A stretch of 64,000 bases of DNA from Diplonema japonicum (Eukaryota > Euglenozoa > Diplonemea > Diplonemida > Diplonemidae), in assembly GCA_964019335.1 (NCBI GenBank), contig OZ025650.1, positions 571,001 through 635,000 of the forward strand. The letters are read 5' to 3'. The notes beneath the pieces were generated by a model. It had not been told where the DNA came from. It searched no databases and saw only the letters and a list, made by a program, of their open reading frames with translations. Of the stretch, positions 43,942 through 52,372 are shown in pieces. A program made the translations under genes and the position numbers. Within the stretch, counting starts at the first letter, position 1. Every line of letters starts with the position of its first letter.

Positions 43942-44467
43942 ATGTCGATCACGCTTGACAGAGACCAGGTTCTGAACGGGCTGTGGTGCACGGCCGCACT
44001 TGCTGCGAACTTGATGGCATGCCAGATGGGGCAGGGTAAGGCAAGGTTCCCTGCAGGTGAGAGGCCCCCTGAAGACAGGAAGCTGAACCTCGCAAAGACA
44101 ACAAAGGCGAAACAGACCTACGGGATGGAACAGCTTGAGGGGGATGATGAGAAAATCAAGAAGGTGAAGGAAACCGCCATCAGGTGGACGAGGGTGCACC
44201 AGAATGCCATTGAGAACGTTCCGCTTGGCCTCATTGTTGGCTGGGCCACCACCCTTGCTTCTGGGGATTCTGCCATGCAGAGGTACTTCTTCATTGCCTT
44301 CACCGTCTGCAGGGTATGCCTCGAAAAAAAAAGAAAAAAAAAAAAAAAAAAAGTGGCTCCACACCATCTCCTACGTTAAGCAGCTCCAGCCCCACCGTGC
44401 TCTCACGTGGCTCGGTGCCTGGATCAGCATTATCGGCATGCTCACCGTTGGCATCAGAGCCCTCTGA
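43942..44467 (+). CDS. MAPEG-family membrane protein (microsomal glutathione S-transferase-like)
   Basis: Four-TM membrane protein of the MAPEG superfamily (MGST, FLAP, prostaglandin E synthase), using glutathione or a related thiol. Two exons, 43942-44313 and 44354-44467, joined in phase 0; product 161 residues. Family signature: RWTRVHQNAIENVPLGLIVG (the RxHxNxxEN-like motif), and CR|WLHTISYVKQLQPHRALTW across the splice, matching the RxxHTxxY segment. The 40-nt intron is GTATGCCTCG followed almost only by A, ending AAAG, so it lacks a pyrimidine tract. Hydrophobic segments: GLWCTAALAANLMA, PLGLIVGWATTLA, FFIAFTVC and WLGAWISIIGMLTVGI. Confidence 0.85.
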
Positions 44468-45073
44468 CCCTTGTATGACGAATAATATCTTTTCTTGCCA
44501 CACCCCGTCCCCTTTTTTTTCTTCGAATTTTTTTATCCCCCAAAAAAAATATTTTGATTTGGAAAGACGGGCCCCTTTTTTTTTCTTGCACCCAAGAAAA
44601 AAACTTTAAAAAAAAAAAATACTGTCCACCTAAACAAACGTAAATTGGCCAAAAAGGAAGCAAAGGAGGTGTTTACTAAGGTAAGCAATGCCGCTGCTAA
44701 GTTATCAAAAGCTTAAGCCGATTTCCTCAAGCAGCGCCCCCTGATGGTTCAAGTGTTTTGTATTCAAAGCAGAAACACTCGTTAATTTATGTGTTTATGA
44801 GTGTTGAGATTACTTTTTTTCTCAAGATGTCTACTTACGCTTTTTGTGTGGATGTTGTCAAAATATCCAGACAATTACCCCCCCCCCCCCCCCATTCTTT
44901 TTCGATGAATGTATCCTCCTGACCCTTCTCTTTGCTCTTTAAGTTATTGGTACATGGTTGGCTTCATTTAAGTGTGTGAGTTGTAAAAACCCGCTGCTTG
45001 TTCGGTAGTTCTGCTGGTCCAGACAAAGATTTGCATTCACACCATAGCAACGCCCAGCTAGAGGATACACAAC
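44468..45073. other. Intergenic region, no supported gene
   Basis: A/T- and C-homopolymer sequence. One short Lys-rich frame (about 44620-44716, ending FTKVSNAAAKLSKA) looks protein-like but has no plausible start, so it is not annotated. Confidence 0.5.
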
Positions 45074-46687
45074 ATGACAACGTATCGGAAAGACGTGAAG
45101 AGCAGAACTGCTGGGAACACGCCCCTTGAAGAAGATAAGGTAGCATATGTGAAACGGTGGTTAAACGAGATGAGCTTTGTGGTGATTGATGGTGGAACGG
45201 GGACAGAGATAGAGAAGCTTGCGGGAACGGAGGCCATGAACTCGGAGGGGTGGAGCTGCAAGTGCAACCTCACCCACCCTGAAGTAGTTAAAAAGGTGCA
45301 CTTGAACTACCTGCAGGCAGGCGCTGATATCATCATTGCTAACACATATGCCACGAACCCCAACGTGATGCTTGCTGGTGGCAGCTTCACACCTAAAGAA
45401 CAGCGGCGCAGCACCATAGAAGGTGTACGCCTTGCTAAGGAGGCAGTTGGGGTGAACTCGGCAGGGGGCGGGCATATGAAGCCACTGGTGGCCGGTTCTT
45501 TGTCGTGCCATCCTCCGCTCATGCCGCCCAACGCTGAATTCGACAAAGGGATATGGCCCCCCCCTGACGTGGAGGAGAGGAACTGCACGCTTCATGCACA
45601 GCAACTAAAGGACAGCGGCGTCGACGTGATTTTCCTTGAAATGGTATGGGACTTGGAACACGGCAAGCGTGCCTTGCGTGCTGCTGTGTCCGTCGGGCTC
45701 CCTGTCTTTGCGGCGGTGTGCATCCCTCTACCGATGGAAGGCAAGCACACCATGGAAGCACTGCGCCGCCTGACCATCCCGGACGACGAAATCACTCTCG
45801 GAGGGTCCGGCAGCACTTCCGTCGTCGAAGCAGTGCAAGAGATGATGCGCTACCCCAACGTGGTGGGCATCAACGTGCACCACACACCGTTGCCTTTTGT
45901 AAAAACAGCGCTTGAAGCAGTTAGGAGGGCCGGCTGGAAAGGCTTCCTTGGTGTGTATCCTGACCACGGCACCTTCTGTAACCCACACTGGGTGACACAT
46001 GAGCTCGACAAGTCACAGTTCCTTCTTCACTGCGAAGAATGGGTAGAGAAGACAGGCTGCAAGGCCATTGGCGGGTGCTGTGGGGTCGGCCCAGATGTGA
46101 TCCAAGGCATTCATGGGCATAAAGCCACACTGATTGAGAAATACAAAAAATGGGAAAACACTTGCAACCCTCCACTTGCACCCCCGCTAGAACCACCACC
46201 TTCGCCTAAGAAACCAACGCCCGTTGCTGGAGCTCCAAAATGGGCTTTTGTGGTTTTTTTATTAGTGCTTTTTGTGTGGTTTGATCTACAGCGCGGGCCC
46301 AGCAATTGGAACAAAGTGAAAGTTACCACTGAGTGGTCCAAAGATTGTGGCGAAGAGTGGAGGGGTGTTTGGTTCTTATTAATGGACACCGACAATGATG
46401 GCACTGTTACACCCAACGAGTTCAACATGTTCATGTCCCGCAGGCCACACCTAAGGAGGCGAATCCTTCGCAACAGTAACCTCACCATGGACATGCTCCT
46501 TATGAAGCTTGACCCCTCCAACACAGGCGTTGTGACTCTCTCCAATTTTGCCAAATTGTGGCGATCTCCTATCGTAGGCCAGTTGGAAGACCCTTGTCCC
46601 CTTCCTAGGAGGGCGCAAAAGAAGCCTGTAAAGAAGGAATCTCCAGGCGGACCGCCGAGGAGGCGTGCAGTACGGAAGCCCAACTAG
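45074..46687 (+). CDS. Homocysteine S-methyltransferase-like domain fused to TM segment and EF-hand pair
   Basis: Single exon, 537 residues. Residues about 30-350 form a homocysteine S-methyltransferase TIM barrel: VVIDGGTGTEIEKL at the start, AGADIIIANTYATNP, VDVIFLEMVWDLEHGKRAL, and the zinc-site GGCCGVGPDVI (Cys about 335-336). The third Zn ligand is expected in a GxNC motif, but the sequence is VGINVHHTPLPFV, with Val at about 268. A Pro-rich linker (PPLEPPPSPKKP), one TM segment (about 390-406, WAFVVFLLVLFVWFDL) and an EF-hand pair follow. EF1 is canonical, DTDNDGTVTPNEF (about 438); EF2 DPSNTGVVTLSNF (about 479) is weaker. The tail is Arg/Lys/Pro-rich. Methyl transfer from S-methylmethionine or betaine would be the family reaction, but activity is uncertain. 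Confidence 0.85.
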   Translation: MTTYRKDVKSRTAGNTPLEEDKVAYVKRWLNEMSFVVIDGGTGTEIEKLAGTEAMNSEGWSCKCNLTHPEVVKKVHLNYLQAGADIIIANTYATNPNVMLAGGSFTPKEQRRSTIEGVRLAKEAVGVNSAGGGHMKPLVAGSLSCHPPLMPPNAEFDKGIWPPPDVEERNCTLHAQQLKDSGVDVIFLEMVWDLEHGKRALRAAVSVGLPVFAAVCIPLPMEGKHTMEALRRLTIPDDEITLGGSGSTSVVEAVQEMMRYPNVVGINVHHTPLPFVKTALEAVRRAGWKGFLGVYPDHGTFCNPHWVTHELDKSQFLLHCEEWVEKTGCKAIGGCCGVGPDVIQGIHGHKATLIEKYKKWENTCNPPLAPPLEPPPSPKKPTPVAGAPKWAFVVFLLVLFVWFDLQRGPSNWNKVKVTTEWSKDCGEEWRGVWFLLMDTDNDGTVTPNEFNMFMSRRPHLRRRILRNSNLTMDMLLMKLDPSNTGVVTLSNFAKLWRSPIVGQLEDPCPLPRRAQKKPVKKESPGGPPRRRAVRKPN

Positions 46688-46840
46688 TAAACAGTTCTCG
46701 CTCTGCTATCTTTTCTGCTTTTTTTTTAAGGTGCGGTTTGTGAAATCTAATTTGCATTTTGCACTGTCAATATATTCTTCTTTTTTTTCTCTCTTTTTGG
46801 TTATCTCCCCGTGTTTGCAACATTACACACTATATTTCAC

Positions 46841-46842
46841 AG
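46841..46842 (+). promoter_or_regulatory. Putative spliced-leader acceptor AG of the tail-tube-like gene
   Basis: ACACTATATTTCACAG ends here, 7 nt before ATG 46850. It indicates that the tail-tube-like gene is processed as a normal host gene. Confidence 0.6.
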
Positions 46843-46849
46843 ACACACA

Positions 46850-47347
46850 ATGGCGAGTCTCTTACTTGTGACAGCTGCTCTTGCAACCCAGCTGCAATCA
46901 GCAAAAGAAGCGGTGGTGGAATCTGGCGTGGAGTGGCAGATCTCCGATGGTGGGACTGTGGTAGGCTACTTCAAGGGTGTTGATGGGTTAAGCACTGAGC
47001 TTGAGGTGGTTGAGTACCAGGATGGCGACGGACTGTTCGCCCTGCGCAAGAGGCCAGGGAGGGCAAAGTACGGCGACGTCACTCTGAAGAGAGGTTATTT
47101 CCTCAGAGAGGGCATGCAGCAATGGTTGAACCAGGTAGTCGAAGCAGGTAAAAAGGGAGACGTCTCTGACTCATCATTTAAGCGCAAGATGAGGCTGACT
47201 CAAATGCACCACGGGGATCCCAAAGGGTCATGGGCTCTGTACGGATGCTGGCCCAAGCAGTGGAGAGTAAATGGCTTTGATGGAAAAAGCAACGACGTTT
47301 CCACAGAAGAGATCGTCTTCGTGGTGGAAGACATGCAGATTGCATGA
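46850..47347 (+). CDS. Phage T4 gp19-type tail-tube protein homologue
   Basis: Single exon, 165 residues, the usual size of contractile-tail tube proteins. After MASLLLVTAALATQLQSAKE, the body follows the bacterial 'conserved phage tail region protein' family (gp19-like): GGTVVGYFKGVDGLSTELEV, VVEYQDGDG, RKRPGRAKYGDVTLKRG, MQQWLNQVVEAGKKGDV, WALYGCWPKQWRVNGFDGKS and STEEIVFVVEDMQIA. In phages and extracellular contractile injection systems this protein stacks as hexamers into the inner tube. Here it stands alone among eukaryotic genes, with a host-like acceptor and no sheath, baseplate or spike gene nearby. Composition resembles its neighbours. Horizontal transfer from a bacterium or phage is inferred; present function is unknown. 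Confidence 0.85.
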   Translation: MASLLLVTAALATQLQSAKEAVVESGVEWQISDGGTVVGYFKGVDGLSTELEVVEYQDGDGLFALRKRPGRAKYGDVTLKRGYFLREGMQQWLNQVVEAGKKGDVSDSSFKRKMRLTQMHHGDPKGSWALYGCWPKQWRVNGFDGKSNDVSTEEIVFVVEDMQIA

Positions 47348-47570
47348 GGTGCACGCCCGCCTTTTGGCCCTGCTGATCTTGCGTATTAGCAGCTAGCTCG
47401 AAAGGTTGAAAAGGTGCTCTTGTGCCGTACACGATCCCTCTCTTTTTTATATTTTTTTTTTCTCGTTGTCCTTCTCACCCAGCAAGCGGAATGTGTCCAC
47501 AGGGTGTTATTATATAGTTTTGAACTCATCCACTTTCGTTCACTTTACTCTTCAGGATGACACAGTTTAT

Positions 47571-47795
47571 ATGACGTCTGTGCAAGTAGCAGCATGGGTG
47601 AAGGGCCACCCGTGGAGGGTGGAAGATGGTCTAGACCCTCCTCAAGTTAAGGAAGACGGCTGCACACAGGACAAGGCGGCAGAACAGATAGAAGAGACTG
47701 TCGATGAAGCTCAGGAACCAATGCTTGCAGAACCAGAAGAGATGCAAAAACAGGAATTAGTTGAAACTGAAAAACAGCATTCGGCAGCGGTCTGA
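47571..47795 (+). CDS. Small acidic ORF, 74 aa, uncertain
   Basis: Starts at ATG 47571, 15 nt after an acceptor-like CTTTACTCTTCAG (AG 47554-47555). Product MTSVQVAAWVKGHPWRVEDG and then a Glu/Gln-rich tail without hydrophobic segments. A 5-codon upstream ORF starts at 47557. It could be a real short gene or the last exon of something unrecognised. No family was seen, and no upstream exon with a GTATG donor could be joined. Confidence 0.35.
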   Translation: MTSVQVAAWVKGHPWRVEDGLDPPQVKEDGCTQDKAAEQIEETVDEAQEPMLAEPEEMQKQELVETEKQHSAAV

Positions 47796-47883
47796 CTGTT
47801 ATTTACATAACTTTCAAATATGTTGAACGACTGCAATATCCTGTAGATCATTCCTGCTTAGCCATCACAGGTCACCAGGTCAC

Positions 47884-48939
47884 ATGAACGGTGCACTTTC
47901 GGGTGCCAACAAGAGGGTGCTCTCAGCTGGTGATGAAGATGAGATGACAGCAAAAAGAAGGAAGCCTGAGGCAGCAAGTGTAGAGCTGAGAGTGATGTGC
48001 TTCAACATCTTAGCGGACTGGGCAGCAGTAGACTACACCAACGAGCTGTACACATATGCTGCGAGGGAAGATCGACCGTGGGTGCTGAACTGGAAGCGAA
48101 GGTTTGAATGCATCAAAGATGAGATAAATAAATGGGCACCAGCAGTGCTAGCCGTACAGGAAGCGGATCCTGTGGAGGAGGTAGCAGACTTCTTGAAGAG
48201 CGAGAACTACCAAGTAGAGTACGTGACTAAGACAAAGCATACGAAGCATGACTCGGTGTTGCTAGCATGGCGTAGTAACCTACTCGATTTGAAAAGGGCA
48301 GAGCGTGTCTATATGAGTGAAGCACCCCCGAAATTGTCGAAGCCGCAGGTAGGACTCTTGCTTGAGTTCCAACTGAGAGGCACTGGCAGACGGCTGCTCG
48401 TCTCAACAACACATATCTATTTCGCTCCAAAAGCGGGCGATGTGAAGAAATACCAGATAGATGTTATGCTGCAGCGAGTGACAGCTTTTCTCAACGGCTG
48501 GAGTGTCGGGGAGCCTCTCCGAACGGGAGGACCCATCATGCCTCTAATGTCGGGTTTTAAAATGGTGCACAATAGGGAGCCTGTCTGGACCAACTCTCAT
48601 GCGACATTTCGCGACACCGTAGACTACATCTGGCTAGCGGGTCTAACTCCCGTGGCAGCACCGTGTCCTACACGAGAAATGCAGGAACGCATTGTGGGCA
48701 TCCCATCGCCAGACTTCGGCTCGGACCACGTTCCTATAGTGCTGGACGTGAAGGTAGATGTGACACCTGGCAGCAGTGCTATCTTCATGGGGGACTTCAA
48801 CATGACACCCCGCTCTGAGCTTTATAGATACATCAACACTGCACGCGCACCGGGGAAGAACCTAAAAGCGTGGGCTGCAATGTCATCGCAACGACGCCCA
48901 TTCCGAAATATGACATTGTTCCCCGGCCCTTTAGTTTAG
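47884..48939 (+). CDS. EEP-superfamily nuclease (CCR4/Angel-like) with permuted motif order
   Basis: Single exon, 351 residues. All catalytic motifs of the endonuclease/exonuclease/phosphatase fold are present: MCFNILADW (Asn41), VQEAD (Glu93), STTHIYFAP (His177), TFRDTVDYIWL (Asp247), GSDHVPIVL (Asp281-His282) and FMGDFNMTPRSELYRYI (Asp304/Asn306). In known members GDFN comes between the HIY and DYI motifs. Here it comes after SDH, near the C-terminus, while the region between HIY and DYI is a short linker. So a segment of about 60 residues seems to have been moved to the end. The family includes mRNA deadenylases and phosphodiesterases. A normal acceptor (CCATCACAG) precedes the start; a nuclear-localisation-like KRRKPE lies near the N-terminus. 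Confidence 0.85.
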   Translation: MNGALSGANKRVLSAGDEDEMTAKRRKPEAASVELRVMCFNILADWAAVDYTNELYTYAAREDRPWVLNWKRRFECIKDEINKWAPAVLAVQEADPVEEVADFLKSENYQVEYVTKTKHTKHDSVLLAWRSNLLDLKRAERVYMSEAPPKLSKPQVGLLLEFQLRGTGRRLLVSTTHIYFAPKAGDVKKYQIDVMLQRVTAFLNGWSVGEPLRTGGPIMPLMSGFKMVHNREPVWTNSHATFRDTVDYIWLAGLTPVAAPCPTREMQERIVGIPSPDFGSDHVPIVLDVKVDVTPGSSAIFMGDFNMTPRSELYRYINTARAPGKNLKAWAAMSSQRRPFRNMTLFPGPLV

Positions 48940-49022
48940 TTCCTCCTTTTTTAGACTTCAGTACCATCACATTACATTACAGGTTATCACTCACGGTCGG
49001 AACGTCCAAGTAAATACCTAAA

Positions 49023-49859
49023 ATGCCCCGTGTTCCCGTCCCTGAAAAGCAGAAGAAGGCACAGGCTGCCGCTGCCAAGTCCTCGGCCAAGGCCACCGCT
49101 GCTGGTGCTGAGAAGGCTGAGTCCGCTGTTGAGAAGCGCCGTCAGTACATGAAGAAGGCAGCCCTTTACAACAAGCAGTACAAGGCTGAGGCCAACACCC
49201 TCAAGTCCATGAAGCTGACCGCCCAGAAGGAGGGCAACTTCTACAGCGAGCCCGGTGCCAAGATCGCCTTCGTGGTGAGGATCAGGGGTATCAACGACGT
49301 CGCCCCCAAGCCCAGGAAGATCCTGCAACTCCTCCGCCTGAGGCAGCTCCACACTGGTGTCTTCGTGAGACTGAACAAGGCCACCCTCAACATGCTGAAG
49401 AAGGTTGAGGCCTTCGTTGCCTGGGGGTATGCATACTATAAGAAATATCACACTACTTCAGGTACCCCTCCCTGAGCACCGTCCGTGCTCTCGTCTACAA
49501 GCGTGGGTACCTGTCCGTCAAGGGCAACCGTATCCCCATCTCTGAGAACGCTGTATGTTATTCACACAACAAGCACAACACACATTAGGTTGTCGAGGAG
49601 GCTCTCGAGAAGAAGACCAAGGCTGGCGTGATGTGCGCTGAGGACATTGTGAACCAGCTCCTCACGAGTGGCGAGCACTTCAGCCAGGTTGCTCACACTC
49701 TGTGGCCCTTCAAACTCAGCACCCCCAACGGTGGTATCAAATACAAGAACTCCCACTTCGTCGAGGGTGGTGACTACGGCAACCGCGAGACGCTTATCAA
49801 GTATGGCAACTTTCACAAATACCAACGCACACAGCGCCCTCCTTGCTCGCATGATCTAA
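49023..49859 (+). CDS. RPL7: Ribosomal protein uL30 (RPL7)
   Basis: Large-subunit protein. Four exons, 49023-49426, 49462-49552, 49589-49800 and 49835-49859, with GTATG introns of 35, 36 and 34 nt. The last exon is only 25 nt and completes RETLINALLARMI. Product 243 residues, near the usual 247. Features: an Ala/Lys-rich N-terminal extension, AFVVRIRGINDVAPKPRKIL, LLRLRQLHTGVFVRLNKAT, GYPSLSTVRALVYKRGY and THE-less but clear VEGGDYGNRE near the end. Codon use is strongly biased to C-ending codons, as expected of a highly expressed gene. Confidence 0.97.
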
Positions 49860-49950
49860 GTGTAGTACTGGGGTATCTTTATCATCTTTCGTTGCTGGTT
49901 GTAGTTCTTTTCATACCTTAAGTGTTACATTATTTGTTTGTAGTTACAAT

Positions 49951-50019
49951 ATGGCAATTCCAAGACCAGCACGGCTGGCGGCGGTGCAGGTGAACGGTGT
50001 ATTTAAAGGATTGCTATGA
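49951..50019 (+). other. 22-codon upstream ORF overlapping the JMJD7 start
   Basis: Starts at the first ATG after the acceptor-like TTTGTTTGTAG (AG 49941-49942). It reads MAIPRPARLAAVQVNGVFKG then LL and stops with TGA at 50017-50019. Its stop overlaps the JMJD7 ATG as ATGA. It could control translation by reinitiation; a bypass by a later acceptor is also possible. Confidence 0.45.
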
Positions 50020-51002
50020 CGCAACATGAAGATGAGGTGGGAGAGATCCTGAGGAGGATGTGCAGGGACTGCAGGGTGCATGGTGTCAGGAGGATGGAGT
50101 ATAACGAAGTAAAAAGAGATATGTTGAGTTTTTACAGGGAATTTGTGGCCGGGAGGAAGCCCTGCGTGATGGAAGGCGGGCTGACAGAGTGGCGCGGTTT
50201 GTGGGAGTGGGACAAGAAGACGCTGGAAACGAGGATGGGTGATAGCAAGGTGACTGTAGCCGTGACACCCAACGGCAGAGCAGATGCTTTGACCGACGTG
50301 GGCGGGAGGACGTTGTTCATGCGCCCCGACGAGCAGCTGTTAAGTTTCAAAGACTTCTCCAGCCAACTCCACGAGCAGAACCCACATCGCGTTCTATATG
50401 CACAAAAGCAGAATAACTCCTTCAATGAAGAGTACGCACCCCTGCACGAGGACATTACCGACAACCTGCACAACATGGGCCGTACCATCTTCGGCAGCGA
50501 ACCTGAGGCCGTGAACTTCTGGATGGGAAGCGACGCCACCGTGTCTTCCATGCACAGGGACCACTACGAAAACCTGTATGCCGTCGTAAGGGGGTCGAAG
50601 ACCTTCACACTCGTCCCACCCTGGGAGAGCTCATTCATCCCCTATACGGAGCACAAGGAGGGTATGTGGAAAGAGGACGGCGAAGGCAGTTTTAAGGTAG
50701 AGCCCCTTGACAGTTCTGTAAAGTGGGTGGACGTGGACCCGAGCGACCCCAACGCTGCGGAAAAGTACCCCCTGTGGGCTAATGCGCATCCCTTAACCGT
50801 TACAGTGGAAGCGGGTGATGTGCTGTACCTCCCCTCGACGTGGTACCACGAGGTGAGCCAGTGCGGTGACGACGATGGGGTCACCATCGCCGTGAACTAC
50901 TGGTGGGACATGCACTACGACACCAACTTCTGGATGCTCGAGGCTGCACGGAGGGTGGGCAACCTCGCTAAAGGCGAACCCCTCAGCGACGATGACGAGT
51001 GA
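50016..51002 (+). CDS. JmjC-domain oxygenase, JMJD7-like
   Basis: Fe(II)/2-oxoglutarate-dependent oxygenase; JMJD7 is a lysyl hydroxylase acting on the GTPases DRG1/2. Single exon, 328 residues (human 316). Markers: RKPCVMEGGLTEWRGLWEWD, NFWMGSDATVSSMHRDHYEN (HxD iron ligands), LYAVVRGSKTFTLVPPWES, DVLYLPSTWYHEV (distal His ligand), and IAVNYWWDMHYDTNFWMLEA at the end, which is specific to the JMJD7 branch. A cytosolic location is likely; there is no signal peptide. An upstream ORF overlaps the start. Confidence 0.92.
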   Translation: MTQHEDEVGEILRRMCRDCRVHGVRRMEYNEVKRDMLSFYREFVAGRKPCVMEGGLTEWRGLWEWDKKTLETRMGDSKVTVAVTPNGRADALTDVGGRTLFMRPDEQLLSFKDFSSQLHEQNPHRVLYAQKQNNSFNEEYAPLHEDITDNLHNMGRTIFGSEPEAVNFWMGSDATVSSMHRDHYENLYAVVRGSKTFTLVPPWESSFIPYTEHKEGMWKEDGEGSFKVEPLDSSVKWVDVDPSDPNAAEKYPLWANAHPLTVTVEAGDVLYLPSTWYHEVSQCGDDDGVTIAVNYWWDMHYDTNFWMLEAARRVGNLAKGEPLSDDDE

Positions 51003-51103
51003 TATCAAGCCGTCAGTAGATGTGCCACCTTATTCATTTTTCTGTTTTTCTTTTTACGTAGCGTAGTTTTTGCTTTACTTAACCAACAGACTTTCTCTTA
51101 ACA

Positions 51104-52372
51104 ATGTCGTTCTTTCAGGAGCTATTTGGTGACAACTTGGAAACCAAGAGCGGTCAGAAGCCAACGAGCGAGGTCCTGAAGGGGAAGGGTCACGTGTTGG
51201 TGTACTTCAGTGCACACTGGTGCCCACCCTGTAGGAAGTTCACTCCTGCGTTCGCACAATTTCACAAGAATTTTAACTCTGCGAAGAATTTTGAAACCGT
51301 GTTCGTGTCTCTGGACAGAGACGAGGCCTCCTTCAAGGAGTACTATGACAGCATGCCATGGACAGCAATCCCCTACGCCTCTGCCAACAGAGAGGTTGTG
51401 AGCTCAAAGTACGGTGGGGAGGGTATCCCCGAGCTGGTGGTCTTTGACGCTGAGGGTAAGATCGTGAGGCGGGGTGCCGTCGAGAATGTGATGATGGACT
51501 CCTCTGCTGTAGCCTTCCCATGGGCACCCCCCAAGTGGGAAGATGCCATGCCCGAGAAATTCATCAAACAGGATGGAACGACGGTCGGGAAGGAGGCACT
51601 CAACGGCAAGACGGTGGGTATTTACTGCTCTGCGCACTGGTGCCCGCCTTGCAGGTCCTTCACCCCGAAGTTGGCCTCCTTCTATGACGCGTACAAGAAG
51701 CTGGACCCTAACTTCGAAATTGTGTTCTGCAGCAGCGACAAGTCGGAGAAGGAGATGATGTCCTACTTCAAAGAAGCGCATGGGGACTACCTGTGCTATG
51801 AGTATGGCTCAAAGCAAAGGGAGACGATGAAAAAAATGGTTGATGCATCGGGGATCCCCACCTTCGCGATCTACAAGGGTGGAAAACTGGTGAACAAGGA
51901 GGGAAGGTCAAAGGTGGGGATGGGTGCGGATGCTGTGGCGGCGGAGGGGTGGGAACCTCCGTTCGTTGGGGACCTTTCTCAAACAGCAGAGGTTAGGGGG
52001 GTGGACATCAACAGAGCGCCTGCGGTGGTGCTGAGGATGGAAGGCTGTGATGATGACACGGTGAAGGACGGGGAGAAAGCGCTGGAGGCTGTTGCAAAGG
52101 AGTTCGCCATGAAGTCTGCCGAGCCTGATGTTATCTTCTTCGTAAGCAAGTCCATGGGGGGTATTACCAAGCAGCTCTCCCAGATGTGCAAGAAGAACGG
52201 CGGCCCACGCTGTGCTGTACCTGACGACGAGCCCCTCATGATGCTATTTAATATTCCTGACAATGGGGCATTCTACGAATCCCCCACCACGGACATCACC
52301 CCTGACTCCGTCCGTGCGTTTATTAAGGAATTCAACGACGGAAAACTCTCCCGCAAGCAACTCCAGCAATAA
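51104..52372 (+). CDS. Tandem tryparedoxin/nucleoredoxin-like protein
   Basis: Single exon, 422 residues. Two thioredoxin-fold domains of tryparedoxin type: the first has VYFSAHWCPPCRKFTPAF, a VSLDRDEASFKEYYDSMPW segment and IPELVVFDAEGKIV; the second has IYCSAHWCPPCRSFTPKL, CSSDKSEKEMMSYFKEAHGD and SGIPTFAIYKGGKLV. Both keep WCPPC, the active site of tryparedoxins and nucleoredoxins. A C-terminal region of about 150 residues (VDINRAPAVVLRMEG to the end) has a further thioredoxin-like strand pattern (PDVIFFVSKS, PLMMLFNIPD) without Cys-x-x-Cys, as in nucleoredoxin. Family role: dithiol transfer to peroxidases or signalling partners. The next gene has the same domain type. Confidence 0.88.
   Translation: MSFFQELFGDNLETKSGQKPTSEVLKGKGHVLVYFSAHWCPPCRKFTPAFAQFHKNFNSAKNFETVFVSLDRDEASFKEYYDSMPWTAIPYASANREVVSSKYGGEGIPELVVFDAEGKIVRRGAVENVMMDSSAVAFPWAPPKWEDAMPEKFIKQDGTTVGKEALNGKTVGIYCSAHWCPPCRSFTPKLASFYDAYKKLDPNFEIVFCSSDKSEKEMMSYFKEAHGDYLCYEYGSKQRETMKKMVDASGIPTFAIYKGGKLVNKEGRSKVGMGADAVAAEGWEPPFVGDLSQTAEVRGVDINRAPAVVLRMEGCDDDTVKDGEKALEAVAKEFAMKSAEPDVIFFVSKSMGGITKQLSQMCKKNGGPRCAVPDDEPLMMLFNIPDNGAFYESPTTDITPDSVRAFIKEFNDGKLSRKQLQQ

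Noticed and set aside
44620-44716. Lys/Ala-rich frame ending FTKVSNAAAKLSKA
   Set aside because: It looks protein-like but has no ATG, no upstream exon that can be joined and no recognised family; kept only as a remark.
46850-47795. A phage-derived operon around the tail-tube-like gene
   Set aside because: The following ORF is a small acidic protein with no phage features, and the flanking genes are eukaryotic, so no operon or prophage is supported.
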